From NCBI GenBank assembly GCA_963717135.1, contig CAVQVN010000006.1:88121-152120 (forward strand): a stretch of DNA of 64,000 bases, read 5' to 3'. This stretch comes from UBA4744 sp963717135. GTDB lineage: Bacteria; Actinomycetota; Acidimicrobiia; Spongiisociales; UBA4744. Made by a program: the position numbers and the translations under genes. Shown in pieces: positions 16,106 through 25,533 of the stretch (positions are counted from its first letter, which is position 1; each line of letters opens with the position of its first letter). Under the pieces are notes generated by a model. That model was not told the DNA's origin. It saw only the letters and a list, made by a program, of their open reading frames with translations, and ran no database searches.

Positions 16106-19100
16106 ATGACCAAACATGGCGCGGAGGGCCGGTTCGAAACCAGCAGCGGAGACGAGGCGTACCGCATCTCCAATTACGATCGGCTGCCGCCTTTCTTGAT
16201 GAGCGTCGTTTCTGATTCCAACCACTGGATGTACCTGTCGAGCGGCGGCGGAATCACCGCCGGACGGGTCGACGAGGAGAACTGCCTGTTCCCGTACGAG
16301 ACGGACGACCGTCTCCACGTCGCCTATGGTGTTACCGGTCCCGTCACCATCGTCCGGGCCCATACCAAGGCCAACGGGATGACGATCTGGCGTCCGTTCG
16401 ATCCCCACCGAAGTGGCGACCGGTTCGAACGCCATCTCTACAAGAGCGTGGTGGGGAATTGGGTGGAGTTCGAAGAGATCGATCACGAGTTGGGATTGAT
16501 CTTTGGATACCGGTGGTCGACCAGCGACCGTTTCGGCTTCATCCGCTCAGCCAGATTGCGACGAGATAGCAAGTCGCCGGTGCGCTCGGCTCAAGTGCTG
16601 GATGGCTTGCTCAACGTCATGCCGCCGGGAGTGCCACTTTTGTCTCAGCAAACCTCCAGCACTCTGGTCGACGCGTACAAACGATCCGAACTGGACTCCT
16701 CCACCGGCATGGGGTTCTTCACCCTCGAAGCCCGTATAACGGATCGGGCGGAAGCTGCCGAGTCGTTGCGCACCAACGTCGTCTGGTCTCCGGAGTTCGA
16801 CGAGTCGGTCGTGCTCCTGGATGCCGGACCGGTGGGTCGTTTCCAGGAAACGGGCACAGTGGAAAGCCGGCATATCCGGGTCGGACGCCGGGGCGCCTAC
16901 TTGATGGCATTCGATCTGGAATTCGAAGACGAGGGCCCGGCCCGGTGGGACCTGATCGCCGACGTCGGACTTGGACACCGCCAAGCACAGCAACTACGTG
17001 CCCTGATCCTGAACCGCTCCGACCTCCAGCCCCTCATCCAAGCCGACGTTCAGGCCGGAGCTGCCCACCTCCGCACCATTATCGCCGGCGCCGACGGCTT
17101 CCAGCACACCGCCGACCGGATGGCCGCCGCGCACCACGCCGTCAACGTGCTCTTCAACGACATGCGGGGCGGGGTCTACTCCGACAACCATTCCGTCGAA
17201 ATATCCGACTTCGTGAGTTTCGTCGGCACCCGCAACCGCCGGGTCCACGAGGCCCATCGGGACTTCCTCACCAAACTTCCACCAAAGCTCGAAATTGGCG
17301 CATTGCGGGAAGCGGCCGCCACCAGAGGCGGCGCCGACTTGCTGCGGCTGGTCTCGGAGTATCTCCCCATCTTCTTCAGCCGCCGGCACGGAGACCCCAG
17401 CCGACCCTGGAACCGTTTTTCGATTCGAGTCAAGCACCGGGATGGGTCGCGGCGCCTCGACTACGAGGGCAACTGGAGGGACATCTTCCAGAACTGGGAG
17501 GCCCTATCCCAGAGCTTCCCCGGTTTCCTCGAGAGCATCGTCGCCAAGTTCGTCAATGCCTCAACGATGGACGGCCACAATCCATACCGCCTCACCCGCC
17601 GGGGCATCGACTGGGAGATCCCCGAACCGGACAACCCATGGAGCAACATCGGCTATTGGGGTGACCACCAGATCGTGTACCTGCTTCGGTTTCTCGAGCA
17701 ATTGGACCGGTACCACCCCGATGCCATCACCCGGATTCTGGACCGGCAAGTCTTCAGCTACGCCGACGTTCCCTACCGGATTGCTCCGTTCGACCAGATT
17801 GTCGTGGATCCGAAGAACACGATCACCTTCGACACCGAGGCGGCCCGGCGGATCGACCGCCGCGTCGAAACGGTGGGTTTCGACGGCAAACTCGTGGCGA
17901 ACGAATCCGGATCGGTCTTGCACGTCACCTTGGCCGAGAAGCTGCTGGTTCCTGCCCTCGCCAAACTCTCGAATCTGGTCCTCGACGGAGGCATCTGGCT
18001 GAACACCCAGCGTCCCGAGTGGAACGACGCCAATAACGCCCTGGTCGGCAACGGGCTCTCGATGGTGACCCTCGCTTATCTACGGCGCTACCTCACCTGG
18101 TTGACCCGCCTCTTCGAGAACGAAGCACGCACCTTCCCCATCTCTACCGAAGTAGCCGGCTGGTGCCACGAGGTGTTGAGCATTCTCCAGGATCACCGCC
18201 CGATCCTGAATGAACCGGTGACCGATTCGCGCCGCCGCCGGCTGCTCGATGCGCTGGGAGGAGCATTCTCCGATTACCGCAAGCAGGTCTACCGGGATGG
18301 ATTGACGGGCCGGACCGACGTGGAGGCTCGGACGCTGGTCGAGTTGGGCACAACTGCGCAGGCCTTCCTCGATCACAGTATCTACGCCAACCGGAGACCA
18401 GACGGTCTCTACCACTCGTACAATCTGCTGGTTCTCACAGCGGATCGGGCCGGCATCGAGCATCTCGACGAGATGCTGGAAGGACAGGTAGCCGTGCTCA
18501 GCTCAGGGATCCTCTCCCCTCCCGAGGCGGTCGAGCTCATCGAAGGCTTGTTCGACAGCGCCCTGTATCGGCCCGATCAAAACAGCTTCATGCTGTACCC
18601 GGACCGGCGGCTTCCATCGTTTCTGGAGAAGAACCTGATACCCCCTGAAACGGTCGGCGCCAATCCCCTGCTGCAGGCCCTCGTGGAAGAAGGCGACACC
18701 TCGATAATCGAGAAAGATGCCTTGGGAAATTACCGATTCAGTCCTGATTGTGAGACGGCCGCCCGGGTCGAAGAGGCCCTCGACCGCCTGGCGGACGTCC
18801 CCCGTTGGTCGGATCTGGTCTCCGCCCATCGCGCCGACACCCTCGAGGCCTTCGAATCGGTCTTCCATCACCATGCCTTCACCGGCCGCTCGGGTTCCAT
18901 GTACAAATACGAAGGACTAGGCAGCATCTACTGGCACATGGTGGCGAAACTCCTCGTCGCCATTCAGGAGGTGTTCTTCGAGGCGGTCGACCACGATGCT
19001 GCCGGTGAGACCGTCACCCGCCTCCGGGATGCCTACTACCGGGTGCGGGACGGTCTCGGTTTCAACAAGACACCGGATGAGTACGGAGCCTTCCCGATGG

Positions 19101-19546
19101 ATCCCTACTCGCATACTCCGGCCGGGGCCGGCGCTCAGCAACCGGGTATGACGGGCCAGGTCAAAGAGGAGATCATCACCCGCATGGGCGAGCTGGGCAT
19201 CCGCGTGTCGAAAGGAACCGTCCGTTTCGAGCCTCGCTTGCTCCGCCGAGAGGAGTTTCTGACCGAACCGGCCTCCTGGCAGGTTCTCGATCTGGCCGGT
19301 GGCAAGGAGACCTTGCTCCTCCGGCCCGGATCGCTCGGCTTCACCTTCTGCGGAGTCCCCATCGTGTATCGCTTGACCGGCGCCGGCCCGACTGTTTCTA
19401 CTGTCGATGGGAGCGGACGGACCACGACCGCGGCCGGCACTCAGCTTGATGAGGCCACCGCCCGTCTGCTCCTCCGGCGGGCGGGCCGTATCCGCCGGAT
19501 CGAGGTTGAGATCCCGGAATCTGCGCTCATCCCTCAACCGGCTTGA
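16106..19546 (+). CDS. Large GH94-like (alpha/alpha)6-barrel protein of unknown substrate
   Basis: A single 1146-residue frame with no signal peptide. The beginning resembles the N-terminal beta-sandwich of cellobiose-phosphorylase-type proteins (SSGGGITAGR, ENCLFPYETDDRLH). A helical barrel follows, with HNPYRLTRRGIDWEIPE and NIGYWGDHQIVYLLRFLE (about 490-530) and RPEWNDANNALVGNGLSM (about 636-653). The C-terminus has GMTGQVKEEIITRMGELGI (about 1012-1030). The WNDANNAL segment recalls the catalytic-loop region of GH94 and related glucanases, but I cannot assign the acid residue or the glycan. Likely cytosolic carbohydrate phosphorolysis or hydrolysis; transcribed alone. Confidence 0.6.
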   Translation: MTKHGAEGRFETSSGDEAYRISNYDRLPPFLMSVVSDSNHWMYLSSGGGITAGRVDEENCLFPYETDDRLHVAYGVTGPVTIVRAHTKANGMTIWRPFDPHRSGDRFERHLYKSVVGNWVEFEEIDHELGLIFGYRWSTSDRFGFIRSARLRRDSKSPVRSAQVLDGLLNVMPPGVPLLSQQTSSTLVDAYKRSELDSSTGMGFFTLEARITDRAEAAESLRTNVVWSPEFDESVVLLDAGPVGRFQETGTVESRHIRVGRRGAYLMAFDLEFEDEGPARWDLIADVGLGHRQAQQLRALILNRSDLQPLIQADVQAGAAHLRTIIAGADGFQHTADRMAAAHHAVNVLFNDMRGGVYSDNHSVEISDFVSFVGTRNRRVHEAHRDFLTKLPPKLEIGALREAAATRGGADLLRLVSEYLPIFFSRRHGDPSRPWNRFSIRVKHRDGSRRLDYEGNWRDIFQNWEALSQSFPGFLESIVAKFVNASTMDGHNPYRLTRRGIDWEIPEPDNPWSNIGYWGDHQIVYLLRFLEQLDRYHPDAITRILDRQVFSYADVPYRIAPFDQIVVDPKNTITFDTEAARRIDRRVETVGFDGKLVANESGSVLHVTLAEKLLVPALAKLSNLVLDGGIWLNTQRPEWNDANNALVGNGLSMVTLAYLRRYLTWLTRLFENEARTFPISTEVAGWCHEVLSILQDHRPILNEPVTDSRRRRLLDALGGAFSDYRKQVYRDGLTGRTDVEARTLVELGTTAQAFLDHSIYANRRPDGLYHSYNLLVLTADRAGIEHLDEMLEGQVAVLSSGILSPPEAVELIEGLFDSALYRPDQNSFMLYPDRRLPSFLEKNLIPPETVGANPLLQALVEEGDTSIIEKDALGNYRFSPDCETAARVEEALDRLADVPRWSDLVSAHRADTLEAFESVFHHHAFTGRSGSMYKYEGLGSIYWHMVAKLLVAIQEVFFEAVDHDAAGETVTRLRDAYYRVRDGLGFNKTPDEYGAFPMDPYSHTPAGAGAQQPGMTGQVKEEIITRMGELGIRVSKGTVRFEPRLLRREEFLTEPASWQVLDLAGGKETLLLRPGSLGFTFCGVPIVYRLTGAGPTVSTVDGSGRTTTAAGTQLDEATARLLLRRAGRIRRIEVEIPESALIPQPA

Positions 19547-19566
19547 CGCCGGCCACCACCTCTTCC

Positions 19567-21189
19567 TCATCGCTCCCCAACACAAACCTGCCGAGGTGGG
19601 TCCCCCGTCAATACCTCATAGACCATCGCCAGCTGCTCACAGGGAGGGTCACCCAGCCGCTCCAAACGGATCTCTTCATCGTTCAGCCCCCAGGACAGGA
19701 CTTCGGCCGCGTACTCCACGCCGCGTTCTACCCACGGCACCTCGTCGGCCGCCCATACGTCCCTTCCGGATAGCTCCAACACCTCGGCGCGGAGGTCCTC
19801 GTCCGTATGGTCGAGCAGCCAGACGTGGCCCAGCTCGTGCAGCATCCCGGCTCGAATGGCGAGCGGGTAGACATCGCACGTCTCCGGGCTTCCACAAAGA
19901 TCCTGCTCGTAGATACACAGCACGAGATCACGAGAGGTTTGGTCGCTATCTACTCTGCCGAAGACCCCTTCGCAACGCCGGGTCGGCTCGAAGGTAACCG
20001 AATCGACCTGCGGCCGGGCGAGACCGGCGCCGACGAACTGCTCCAAACCCCACCGCACGAGACCGTCGAGCCTTTCGGAGCCGTTACGGATCTCGATGAC
20101 GCGCCCGCCGGCAGCCTGGATAGTGCCGGTCACAACCCGGTCGCGGGGCTCCGGCAGCCTCAGACCCGTCCACCAACCGTCAATCAGATCTATTGAGGTA
20201 CACCGGCGGAAAGACTCGAGCTCCGGGTAGCGATACTCATCAACGATCTCACCGCCGTCGAGCACCCACAGGACCGCAGTCCTGAATGAGCATCCGTCCC
20301 GCTCGAAGCGATAGAGGCCGATTGCCCTTTGTGGATCTCGTCCATACGAGATCGGATCGAGAAACAGGGCCGTGCCCCTGTTGTCGGCCGCCTGCTCGCC
20401 TGCGATGGTTTCGATCGAGACGCTCTCCCAACGCTCGGAGGAGCTCTTGACCAGCCGGGCGATGGCTTCCCACCCGGCGGCCTCGACTCCCCCGAGCGGA
20501 TCGCTCACCGTGGCCCCGGGCGCATACCACTGCGAAGCCAGGTCGGTATTCCCGGTCGACCAGGCTTGGGCGAGGCTCGTATAGAGGCCCTGGTAAATCC
20601 CGGCTAGCTCGGGCGAGGCGCGCAGGCTTCTCTCGAGGGAACCCAGATCAACGAGGATCGTGTCGCGGTCGATCAGGCCCGTATCCATGTCGCTCACGAT
20701 CGCGCCGAAATCCCCCGAGCCGGGCCACGCCACGAGGCTGACTGCCTGGTCGGCCCCCAGGTGCACGTCGAGAAGGTCCCGGCTCAGGTCTGCCCTATGC
20801 GAGGCCAGCCAGTCGGATACCGGCACGGTTGCACCCAGGAAGTCGCTCGTGCGGTCGGCAATCTCGGCCTCGGCCGAGTAGAAGTCGAGAACCCCGTAAA
20901 CGTCGTCGTCGGTGAAAGCTTGCGACAGTTGCTGGAAGTAGGCCTCCGCTTCGTCACCCCACGTGGCGGACGACGTGGACGCGTCAGACGAGCCGCAGGC
21001 CGACAGCGAGATCACCAGGAGTGACGGCAAGATCAACATCCAAGGCGTGAGGGCTCTCAACCGGTTAGGACGGGCTGCCGGCGTAGCCGCCCCGGTGAGT
21101 GTTCGGGCACCGTGCAGCCGGCATCCTTCATGGTCGGCAGTCCCCTGACAACGCCCTCTCATTGGCCCGAGTGTACGGCGAGCGCCCAT
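19567..21189 (-). CDS. Lipoprotein with NTF2-like repeats and metzincin-like HELGH motif
   Basis: The lipobox SLSAC follows a hydrophobic segment LILPSLLVISL, so the mature protein is a membrane-anchored lipoprotein. The true start is probably internal: a TTG about 22 codons before the Cys gives a normal signal peptide, while the longest frame adds about 42 residues. Two SnoaL/NTF2-like segments follow (YFQQLSQAFTDDD and YTSLAQAWSTGN). Near residue 450 is LHELGHVWLLDH, matching HExxHxxxxxH, the metzincin zinc spacing, but with Leu instead of the usual Gly. Proteolytic activity is possible, not shown. Confidence 0.6.
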   Translation of the reverse strand: MGARRTLGPMRGRCQGTADHEGCRLHGARTLTGAATPAARPNRLRALTPWMLILPSLLVISLSACGSSDASTSSATWGDEAEAYFQQLSQAFTDDDVYGVLDFYSAEAEIADRTSDFLGATVPVSDWLASHRADLSRDLLDVHLGADQAVSLVAWPGSGDFGAIVSDMDTGLIDRDTILVDLGSLERSLRASPELAGIYQGLYTSLAQAWSTGNTDLASQWYAPGATVSDPLGGVEAAGWEAIARLVKSSSERWESVSIETIAGEQAADNRGTALFLDPISYGRDPQRAIGLYRFERDGCSFRTAVLWVLDGGEIVDEYRYPELESFRRCTSIDLIDGWWTGLRLPEPRDRVVTGTIQAAGGRVIEIRNGSERLDGLVRWGLEQFVGAGLARPQVDSVTFEPTRRCEGVFGRVDSDQTSRDLVLCIYEQDLCGSPETCDVYPLAIRAGMLHELGHVWLLDHTDEDLRAEVLELSGRDVWAADEVPWVERGVEYAAEVLSWGLNDEEIRLERLGDPPCEQLAMVYEVLTGDPPRQVCVGER

Positions 21190-21366
21190 TTGGCGAGCGC
21201 CCGGCTCTACCTCGCCATCTTCGAGGGCCGCCGGCGGCTCTCCCCCTCGTGGAGTGTCGGTGCGCTACTCATCTGGTCTGGGCGACGGTGGTGGAAACGG
21301 TCACCTGAGCCGACATCGACGCTTCCCAGCTCCTATGCTGCTCTGCGCCTCGGAGAGGGAGGAACA

Positions 21367-21861
21367 ATGGATCCGTTTGATGTTGGTTTACTCGTTCTGC
21401 GGCTCGTAGCGGGGACCGTGATGATCGCCCACGGGATCAATCACGGTCGCAACCTCGCGAGCACGGCCGCCTGGTTCGAGAAGCTCGGCTTCCGCCAGGC
21501 TCGCATGCAGGCGTTGATGTCCTCGGGGACCGAGCTGGCAGTCGGGGCCGGACTGATCTCCGGTTTGCTCGCCACGCCGGCCGCGGCGGGGCTGGCGGCG
21601 ATCATGGTGGTCGCCTGGGTCTCGAATCATCGCAAAGCCGGGTTCTTTGTCTTCAACCGTCCAACCGAAGGGTGGGAGTACGTCATGACCCTCACCGCCA
21701 TCGGTGTGACCATTGCCACCCTGGGCGCCGGGGAGATTTCCCTCGATGGGGTGATCGGCATCGATCTGTCGGGTTGGACCGGTTTGCTGATCGGCCTGGG
21801 CGGCATCGTGGCCGGCTTCGGACAGCTGGCTACTTTCTGGAGACCACCAAAAGAAACCTGA
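21367..21861 (+). CDS. DoxX-family membrane protein
   Basis: Four-helix membrane protein of the DoxX/DoxD-like family, 164 residues. LLVLRLVAGTVMIAHGINHGRN is the first helix with the typical HG motif; EKLGFRQARMQA follows, then three more hydrophobic segments. GGAGGA five bases before the ATG fixes the start; the longer frame to 21112 lacks coding character. Family members are linked to redox homeostasis, but no specific role can be claimed. Confidence 0.8.
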   Translation: MDPFDVGLLVLRLVAGTVMIAHGINHGRNLASTAAWFEKLGFRQARMQALMSSGTELAVGAGLISGLLATPAAAGLAAIMVVAWVSNHRKAGFFVFNRPTEGWEYVMTLTAIGVTIATLGAGEISLDGVIGIDLSGWTGLLIGLGGIVAGFGQLATFWRPPKET

Positions 21862-22045
21862 GGCCACCTGAGGGGAACCGGTCGGCGGGGCAATTCCCCT
21901 GCTCTGCTCTCCCTCGACCAGCGTGGTGCCGCCACCCAGGAAGAGGTGTCAGCCCTACCCGGTAAACCGCGCTGACACTGTTGCCGCCCGAAGCGCTCCA
22001 CGCCACACTGCCCGAACGCACAATCGCCGGTTGAGGGAGGATCGG

Positions 22046-23350
22046 ATGACAATCTCGGTGTTTCTCGCCGACGACAACCTCATCGTGCGAGAGGGTGTGA
22101 AGGCATTGCTGGACCTAGAGGACGACTTCGAGGTAGTCGGGGAGGCCGTCGACTTCGATGGACTTGTCGCGGGAGCCAAAGCTACGAATCCCCAGGTGAT
22201 CGTCACCGACATTCGCATGCCCCCCGATTTCTCCCGGGAAGGCATCGAAGCCGCCAAGGAGGTGCGAAAGCGCTACCCGGGCACCGGCGTCGTGATCCTT
22301 TCCCAGTTCGATGATCCCGACTACGCCGTCAGATTGCTTTCCGAGGGAGCGGCGGGGTATGCCTACCTCCTCAAGGATCGGGTTGGTGAAGGAAACCAGC
22401 TGGCCCGGGCGGTGCGGGAAGTTGCAGCAGGGGGGTCCGTTCTCGATCCCAAGATCGTGGATGCATTGACCACTCCGGTCAGGGCCGATGCCTCACTGTC
22501 GCCCGGAGAAGAGGACCTCCTTCAGCAAGTCGCTGAGGGCCGGACCATCAATGCCATCGCTGCCCAGCGCAAGACAACCCCTGCCGACGCCGACGCCGCC
22601 ATTGAAGCGCTGTTCAAGAGACTGGCTGAGGGTCTCACCGCGGGGCGAAGCGACAGTCTCGAACGGCTGAGAATGCTGCAGAAGGCCATCGTGGAACGCA
22701 AGGAACAAGGTGAATCTCTCAGCAGGCTGCTCCCCGGCGGAGTCGCTGAAAAACTCCGCCGCGAAGGTCAGCGGATTGGCGAGACAGAAATGCTCGACGT
22801 GACCGTCCTGATGGGGGACATCCGCGGATACACGACAATCGCCGAGCGAACCGATCCCAGCGTCCTGGCCGGTCAGCTGAACGAACATCGGGCAGCCATG
22901 AATCATGCAATTCTCGACGCCGGCGGCACCATCATGCAGTTCGTCGGCGACGCGGTAATAGCCGTGTTCGGCGCCCCGCTCCCCCAGGACCATCACGCCG
23001 AGCGGGCGGTTGTCACTGCCGAAGCCATGCACGCTGCACAGGTTCGCCTCAACGCCGCATGGAAGACCGAAGGCAAGGAGCCTTTCGGTCTCGGCATCGG
23101 GTTATCGACAGGCATTGTGGCTGCTGTGGTCTTGGGCTCGGAGGAGCGCCTCGAGTACACGGTGATCGGAGACACCGTCAACCTCGCCCAGCGCCTTCAG
23201 CAATGGGCCGAGCCGGGCGAGACAGTGTTGAGCGAACCAACCTGGGCGGCTTTGAGTGTTCCGCCGGCTGCCGACGTTCTTCCCGCGGAGAAAGTCAAAG
23301 GCCGTGAGGCGCCGGTGTCGGCGTACCGCTTCCCGAGGAGGGTCGGATGA
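22046..23350 (+). CDS. Response-regulator receiver fused to class III nucleotide cyclase
   Basis: 434 residues. REC domain 1-130 has the acid pair ADD (9-10), phosphoacceptor Asp55 in VIVTDIRMPP, Ser87 and Lys111. A middle part (about 150-197) looks like a worn LuxR-type HTH (LSPGEEDLLQQVAEGRTINAIA). The C-terminal CHD domain has metal Asp259 (LMGDIRGYTT) and Asp303 (QFVGDAVIAVFG) and transition-state residues in GDTVNLAQRL. The adenine-specifying Lys position appears to be Gln299, so cAMP is probable rather than certain. ATG at 22046 follows GGAGG; the stop overlaps the next kinase gene, so a phosphorelay-driven second-messenger output is likely. Confidence 0.88.
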   Translation: MTISVFLADDNLIVREGVKALLDLEDDFEVVGEAVDFDGLVAGAKATNPQVIVTDIRMPPDFSREGIEAAKEVRKRYPGTGVVILSQFDDPDYAVRLLSEGAAGYAYLLKDRVGEGNQLARAVREVAAGGSVLDPKIVDALTTPVRADASLSPGEEDLLQQVAEGRTINAIAAQRKTTPADADAAIEALFKRLAEGLTAGRSDSLERLRMLQKAIVERKEQGESLSRLLPGGVAEKLRREGQRIGETEMLDVTVLMGDIRGYTTIAERTDPSVLAGQLNEHRAAMNHAILDAGGTIMQFVGDAVIAVFGAPLPQDHHAERAVVTAEAMHAAQVRLNAAWKTEGKEPFGLGIGLSTGIVAAVVLGSEERLEYTVIGDTVNLAQRLQQWAEPGETVLSEPTWAALSVPPAADVLPAEKVKGREAPVSAYRFPRRVG

Positions 23351-25533
23351 ACGTTGACCTCTCCGACCGCGCTCGCCTCCGGATCGGTGTCACATTCGGT
23401 GCCGTCTCCGCCGGGCTGTCGGTGGCGTCGATGGCCACGCTTCTCATCCTCGGCGACTGGAACTTCCTCGTTGAGATCTCGGGCACCGTGTTCGGTCTGA
23501 TGGGCGCAGGCTTCGGTGTGCTGACGATCGTGATGATCCGGTCCCAACCGAAGAACGGGGCGGTGTGGGCTATCGCGTGGGCGGGGGTCTTCGCTTCGCT
23601 GTACGTTGCGGGTGCGGCCGGCGCGCTCCTCCTCGCCCGTGGCGCGTTTCCCGGGCTCACGTACGAGGTGTTCCGCGAGCTCAGCCCCGCCCAGCTCCCC
23701 CGGCCTGCGGCGTTCGCCATCCACTTCCGTTTCTGGACCGTGTACCCGGCGATCTGGCTTCCCCTCACCCTGGGCCTGCTCCTGTTCCCCGACGGCCACC
23801 CGCCGTCACCCCGATGGAAATGGGTCGGCTGGTGGAGCGTCCTCGCCATTGCCTTGGGAGCAGCGGCGGCAGCACTGTCTGGCAACCCATGGAGCACCGT
23901 CCCCATCCGGGCCTCCGAATCGACCGTCCCCGGAACCCTCGGATCGCTCATTACGGCGGGGTTTCTCCTGGCGGCGCTGTCGGCGGTTGTGTCGGTTGTC
24001 TCGCTCGTGGTCCGGTACCGGCGATCCTCGGGGGTGGCCCGGAGCCAGATCCGGTGGATCGTCCTGGGCGGTGCATTCCTGGTCGCCTTCATCTTCGTTG
24101 TGCCGATTTTTGAGACGGAGGGCCCGTCGAGCATCGGCTCGGAGCTCATCGGCGCGGTCGCCATCTTGATGCTGATGGCCTCCTACGGCATCGCCATCAC
24201 CAAGTACCGCCTCTACGACATCGATGTTGTGATATCGAGAACCGTCACCTACGGGGTCTTGGCCGCCTTCATCACCGGCGTGTATGCGCTCCTGGTCGTG
24301 GGCATCGGTTCACTGCTCGGTGGTGGGGATGAGCCCAATCTGGTCTTGTCAATCGTGGCAGTAGCCGTCGTGGCGGTGGCCTTCGAGCCGCTGCGTCGGC
24401 GTGTTCAGCATTGGGCGAACGTCCTGGTGTACGGCAAGCGGGCGACCCCGTACGAGGTACTTGCCAACGCCACGACACGCCTCGCCGACACGAGGGACCC
24501 TGATCAGGCGCTCACCGAGATCACCCAACTCGTTGCCGATGGCACGGGGGCGTCCGTGGTGGTTTTGTGGCTGACGGTCGGGGAGGTAATGCATCCGCGT
24601 GTTTCGTCGCCGGTCGGGGCGATCGAGGAACTCGTTCCGGTCGGGACCGGTGGCGATCTGTCCGATGTTCCGGGGGATCGGGTGGTGGCGGTCCGGCATC
24701 GTGGTGAGGTTTTGGGTGCCCTATCCATTACGAAGGAACGCGGCGACTCGGTCACCGGAGGGGACGAGAAGGTGCTCGCCGATGTGGCGGCGGGGGCAGG
24801 GGTGTTGTTGCGCAACATCGGGTTGAACGCAGAGTTGGCTGAACGGGCTGCTCAACTGCGGGTGTCGCGGCGTCGTTTGGTTGCGGCCCATGATGCGGAG
24901 CGGCACCGGTTGGAACGGGATCTTCATGATGGGGCCCAGCAGCAGGTCGTTGCGTTGAAGGTGAAGCTGGGGATTGCCCGGACGTTGGCGGAGCGTGAGG
25001 GTGCCGAACAGGTGGCGGCGATGGTGGCGTCGCTGTCGGACACGACCCAGGAGGCGGTTGATGGGATGCGGGCGGTTGCGCATGGGATCTACCCGCCGTT
25101 GCTGGAGGCCGAAGGGCTCGAAGCGGCACTCGGCGCCGTCAAGCGGTCGATCCCGGTCCCGGTGACCCTCGAGGTGAGGGACCTGGGTCGGTACGCCCGA
25201 CCGGTCGAAGGGAGCATCTATTTCGCCGTGCTGGACACCGTCACGCGGGCCGTCGACCACGGAGCATCCAGCATCGTCATCTCGCTCGGTGGCAACGACG
25301 GGATGGTCGGATTCTCGATCCGCCACAACGGCAATGTCGGAGATCTCACCGTGGTCGAAGACCGCATCGACGCCCTTGAAGGCACCGTCACCGTAACCGT
25401 CGAACCGAGCGGATCAGACATCCACGCACAAGTTCCCGAAAGTCCCGAACGGCCTGCTGATCGCCCCGGTGCGGTCCACATGACGCCGGCCAGCCCCATC
25501 CGTTCCGCCGCCGAAGTGTCGCTCCCAAGATGA
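23347..25533 (+). CDS. DesK/NarL-type sensor kinase with intact H-box but degenerate ATPase domain
   Basis: 728 residues: about eight membrane segments (roughly 10-330), a GAF-like region, then HisKA_3 with ERDLHDGAQQQVVALKVK, phosphoacceptor His527. The ATP-binding domain is abnormal: the N-box position reads LDTVTRAVDHGAS with no Asn, the G1 box is RHNGNVGD instead of DDGxGF, and the G2 region is DLTVVEDRI. ATP binding is therefore unlikely. It overlaps the cyclase upstream and a paralogous kinase downstream, each by four bases. Codons in about 24540-25110 shift to TTG/GTT/GGT-rich usage. Confidence 0.85.
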   Translation: MNVDLSDRARLRIGVTFGAVSAGLSVASMATLLILGDWNFLVEISGTVFGLMGAGFGVLTIVMIRSQPKNGAVWAIAWAGVFASLYVAGAAGALLLARGAFPGLTYEVFRELSPAQLPRPAAFAIHFRFWTVYPAIWLPLTLGLLLFPDGHPPSPRWKWVGWWSVLAIALGAAAAALSGNPWSTVPIRASESTVPGTLGSLITAGFLLAALSAVVSVVSLVVRYRRSSGVARSQIRWIVLGGAFLVAFIFVVPIFETEGPSSIGSELIGAVAILMLMASYGIAITKYRLYDIDVVISRTVTYGVLAAFITGVYALLVVGIGSLLGGGDEPNLVLSIVAVAVVAVAFEPLRRRVQHWANVLVYGKRATPYEVLANATTRLADTRDPDQALTEITQLVADGTGASVVVLWLTVGEVMHPRVSSPVGAIEELVPVGTGGDLSDVPGDRVVAVRHRGEVLGALSITKERGDSVTGGDEKVLADVAAGAGVLLRNIGLNAELAERAAQLRVSRRRLVAAHDAERHRLERDLHDGAQQQVVALKVKLGIARTLAEREGAEQVAAMVASLSDTTQEAVDGMRAVAHGIYPPLLEAEGLEAALGAVKRSIPVPVTLEVRDLGRYARPVEGSIYFAVLDTVTRAVDHGASSIVISLGGNDGMVGFSIRHNGNVGDLTVVEDRIDALEGTVTVTVEPSGSDIHAQVPESPERPADRPGAVHMTPASPIRSAAEVSLPR

